Below, piece by piece: positions 6,621-8,175 of a stretch of 8,175 bases of DNA. Every line of letters begins with the position of its first letter. The stretch's first letter is position 1. The notes beneath the pieces are model-generated. The model was not told where the DNA came from, made no database searches, and was given only the letters and a program-made list of their open reading frames with translations. A program made the translations under genes and the position numbers. The stretch lies in the NCBI GenBank assembly GCA_027296665.1, contig JAPUIV010000058.1, forward strand, positions 1 through 8,175, read 5' to 3'. The DNA is from Acidobacteriota bacterium. GTDB lineage: Bacteria > Acidobacteriota > Polarisedimenticolia > JAPUIV01.

Positions 6621-7101
6621 AGAGCCTGGGTTTGTGCCTATGCAGATCGAAGACCTTGAAGAGGTTCTGCGGATCGAGATCGATTCCTTCGAGGATCCCT
6701 GGAACCGGGAATATTTTGTACATGAGGTCCTGGAAAATCGCCATTCCCGCTGTTTTTGCTTGAGGAATCCAGGGCAAATGGTTCTGGGCTTTGCCTGTAC
6801 CTGGGTGGTGGGAAAGGAATTGCTGATTCACAATTTTGCCATTCGGCGGGACCGGCGGGGGAAGGGGCTGGGAAGCCGGCTCCTGGAATCGGTTCTCGAT
6901 TTCGGTCTGGGAGCGGGTTGCAGGGTGGCCCAGCTTCACGTTCGCCCCTCCAATCGGCCGGCGGTGGGTCTCTACCGCCGGGCAGGGTTCCGAACCGTCG
7001 GAATTCGGAGGGAATACTATGGGGTGGGCCAGGAGGATGCCTGGGTCCTGGAGAAGCCCCTCCGGAGATCGACGGAAAAGGGGGGCGAATATCCTTCTTG
7101 A
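6607..7101 (+). CDS. rimI: RimI-type GNAT N-acetyltransferase (ribosomal protein S18 alanine acetyltransferase family)
   Basis: 164 residues from a TTG start that overlaps the tsaB stop. RimI transfers acetyl from acetyl-CoA to the N-terminal alanine of ribosomal protein S18. Features in order: EIDSFEDPWNREYF (24-37), equivalent to the RimI motif around a PW pair; LLIHNFAIRRDRRGKGLGSRLL (72-93) with the acetyl-CoA-binding R-x2-G-x-G (R84, G87, G89); and HVRPSNRPAVGLYRRAGF (111-128) with the conserved N116 and the tyrosine Y123 that acts as general acid in studied RimI. The glutamate before VR in E. coli/Salmonella RimI (E103, general base) is replaced here by H111. The C-terminal EYYGVGQEDAWVLEKPL (136-152) is typical of the family. 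The tsaB neighbour supports RimI over other GNATs, but substrate preference could differ because of the E-to-H change. Confidence 0.88.
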   Translation: MAIIEEPGFVPMQIEDLEEVLRIEIDSFEDPWNREYFVHEVLENRHSRCFCLRNPGQMVLGFACTWVVGKELLIHNFAIRRDRRGKGLGSRLLESVLDFGLGAGCRVAQLHVRPSNRPAVGLYRRAGFRTVGIRREYYGVGQEDAWVLEKPLRRSTEKGGEYPS

Positions 7102-7126
7102 AGCCTTTTCTAGGGGGTGATATAAT
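7098..7126 (+). promoter_or_regulatory. Sigma70-type promoter of the DUF465 gene
   Basis: TTGAAG (7098-7103) and a perfect TATAAT (7121-7126) are separated by 17 nt. A TG one base before the -10 (T7118, G7119) makes it an extended -10 promoter. The -35 box overlaps the rimI stop codon (7099-7101). Transcription would begin near 7133, about 40 nt before the DUF465 start. Confidence 0.82.
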
Positions 7127-7173
7127 TTTGGTTAAGTTCGGTTTCTGCCTCTTTTTCACTAGGTAAAGAAGGA

Positions 7174-7422
7174 ATGGAGGGGAATTTGCCTGAAATCCAC
7201 GAGAAAGCTACGGTAGAGGGCCATGAGTTCAGGAATTTGAAAGAACAGCATAGAGGGTTCGAGGAGCGTCTCGAAATGCTCCGGACCAAGAGCTTTTTGA
7301 ACGACGAGGAACGGGTTGAAGAGAAGGTTCTGAAGAAGAAAAAGTTGGTCCTGAAGGATCGAATGGAAGCGATTATCCAGATGCAGGAAATGGAGATCGG
7401 GAACGAACCCCGGGAACATTGA
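7174..7422 (+). CDS. DUF465 (YdcH-like) small coiled-coil protein
   Basis: 82 residues, the normal length for the DUF465 family: small, charged, mostly helical cytoplasmic proteins of unknown function. The core (about 19-64) has the family pattern F-x2-L-x3-H, then L-x2-L and a C-terminal LKKKKLVLKDRM stretch (53-64), consistent with an antiparallel helical pair. The start is ambiguous. ATG 7174 has AAGGA directly abutting it, which is too close, whereas an in-frame TTG at 7186 has GGAGG (7176-7180) 5 nt upstream; the shorter form would be 78 residues. I kept the ATG by convention. The gene has its own strong promoter and a strong terminator, so it looks like a monocistronic unit. Confidence 0.8.
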   Translation: MEGNLPEIHEKATVEGHEFRNLKEQHRGFEERLEMLRTKSFLNDEERVEEKVLKKKKLVLKDRMEAIIQMQEMEIGNEPREH

Positions 7423-7474
7423 ATCGTTTTCGCGCCTGTATGCCGCAGGGAAGAACGCTGTAAATTTTGAGTTG

Positions 7475-7500
7475 GGGGGGTCGAACGAGCCCCCCTTTTT
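7475..7500 (+). terminator. Intrinsic (Rho-independent) terminator after the DUF465 gene
   Basis: Six G (7475-7480) pair with six C (7490-7495) around a 9-nt loop, followed directly by TTTTT (7496-7500). It lies 52 bp after the DUF465 stop and 32 bp before psd. It would also catch read-through from the tsaB-rimI transcript and separates psd from the upstream genes. Confidence 0.88.
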
Positions 7501-7532
7501 GTTGATAAAGACCAAGTCAGGAAGCGCAAGAA

Positions 7533-8175
7533 ATGGAAAGAACAGGGAAGTCCGGCCCCGGCGGCCTCTTGTGGCGGGAGGCGCTCCGGTTTTCGGTACC
7601 GCCGGCCATCCTGGCGGCTATCCTCGTTCTCCTGGGTTTTCGTCTGGCCGGAGCGATTCTCTGGTTGGCGGCAGTTGGCATTGCCCTGTTTTTCCGTGAT
7701 CCGGTCCGGGAGGTCACGGAACCGGTGAACTCCATTCTGGCTCCCGCCGACGGCAGGGTGGTTGAAGCCGGTCGCATGGAAGATCCCGCGAACGGGTCCC
7801 GGTTGGCGATCTTCATGTCCATTTTCGATGTTCACGTGAATCGTTCCCCGGTCACCGGAGAGGTCGTGGCGAGACGCTTCCGCAAGGGCCGTTTCCGGCC
7901 CGCTTTTTCCGCGAAGGCGGCACGGGAAAACCAGAGCATGGAAATAAGCATTTCCACCGATCACGGCCCGGTCCTGATGCGCCAGATTTCCGGAGCGATC
8001 GCCCGGCGGGTCGTCTGCTGGAAACGTCCCGGAGATCCGGTCAAACGCGGGGAGAGGATCGGCTTGATCCGGTTCGGGTCCAGGGTGGAGTTGATTCTGC
8101 CCCCCACCGCCAGGATCTGCGTCCGCCCCGGGGATCGGGTCCGGGGGGGAGAAACGGTGATCGCCCGGTTCATTT
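7533..8175 (+). CDS. psd: Phosphatidylserine decarboxylase proenzyme, cut by the right window edge
   Basis: 214 residues are visible with no stop before the edge. Psd decarboxylates phosphatidylserine to phosphatidylethanolamine at the inner membrane; the proenzyme cuts itself between Gly and Ser, and the Ser becomes a pyruvoyl group. Visible features are a hydrophobic membrane-associating segment (about 22-54), FFRDPVRE (53-60), ILAPADGRVVE (68-78), FMSIFDVHVNRSPVTGEV (94-111) and RFGSRVELILP (180-190). The cleavage site is G182-S183, and the likely Asp-His-Ser self-processing triad is D73, H101 and S183. The size and the FGSR motif fit the short (about 210-220 residue) bacterial type, so only a few C-terminal residues may be missing. 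The start is ATG 7533 with AGGA (7519-7522) 10 nt upstream. No promoter is obvious in the 32 bp after the terminator, so its promoter may be hidden there or overlap the gene start. A pssA gene commonly follows psd; that position is outside the window. Confidence 0.93.
   Translation, partial: MERTGKSGPGGLLWREALRFSVPPAILAAILVLLGFRLAGAILWLAAVGIALFFRDPVREVTEPVNSILAPADGRVVEAGRMEDPANGSRLAIFMSIFDVHVNRSPVTGEVVARRFRKGRFRPAFSAKAARENQSMEISISTDHGPVLMRQISGAIARRVVCWKRPGDPVKRGERIGLIRFGSRVELILPPTARICVRPGDRVRGGETVIARFI

Noticed and set aside
6130..6939. A 269-codon minus-strand frame opposite tsaB and rimI
   Set aside because: Both plus-strand genes are well supported by family motifs; the opposite frame is proline/arginine-rich with no domain.
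7110..7964. A 284-codon minus-strand frame opposite DUF465 and psd
   Set aside because: It runs antisense through a promoter, a terminator and two recognisable plus-strand genes, and shows no conserved motifs.

Overview
This GC-rich window resembles the chromosome of a free-living Gram-negative bacterium. The prkA-DUF444 pair, an ECF sigma/anti-sigma pair, a GGDEF-type protein, tsaB-rimI, a DUF465 protein and psd together suggest a Desulfobacterota- or Nitrospirota-like lineage. That placement is an inference from gene content and is not secure. Every gene has an intact frame, and I see no insertion sequence, CRISPR array, tRNA or rRNA.

Left part, minus strand (1-2985). prkA encodes a PrkA/YeaG-family AAA+ serine protein kinase. 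It is followed by the N-terminal part of a DUF444 (YeaH/YhbH) gene that runs off the left edge just after its VWA-type metal-binding motif. Upstream of prkA is a near-consensus sigma70 promoter (TTGACA-17-TATATT), and 50 bp further out a perfect 8+8 palindrome. The promoter shows that the longest possible prkA frame overstates the gene: translation most likely begins at the ATG at 2771.

Middle, minus strand (2986-4308). An ECF RNA polymerase sigma factor and a membrane anti-sigma factor with a zinc-binding H-x3-C-x2-C motif lie end to end (TGAATG), so they are probably translationally coupled.

Middle to right, plus strand (4388-7101). A 518-residue protein is divergent from the sigma factor. 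It consists of two copies of a helical module plus a GGDEF-like domain, and both active-site motifs are ruined. Its end overlaps tsaB (t6A tRNA modification), which overlaps rimI (GNAT N-acetyltransferase), so the three probably form one operon.

Right end, plus strand (7098-8175). A consensus promoter overlapping the rimI stop codon drives a small DUF465 gene, which is closed by a strong intrinsic terminator. After that begins psd (phosphatidylserine decarboxylase proenzyme), which is cut by the right edge after its Gly-Ser self-cleavage site.

The most unusual element is the internally duplicated, catalytically dead GGDEF protein next to the sigma/anti-sigma pair. Next come the palindrome upstream of prkA and a RimI whose usual catalytic glutamate is replaced by histidine. 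Most of the rest is recognisable housekeeping and stress-response content.
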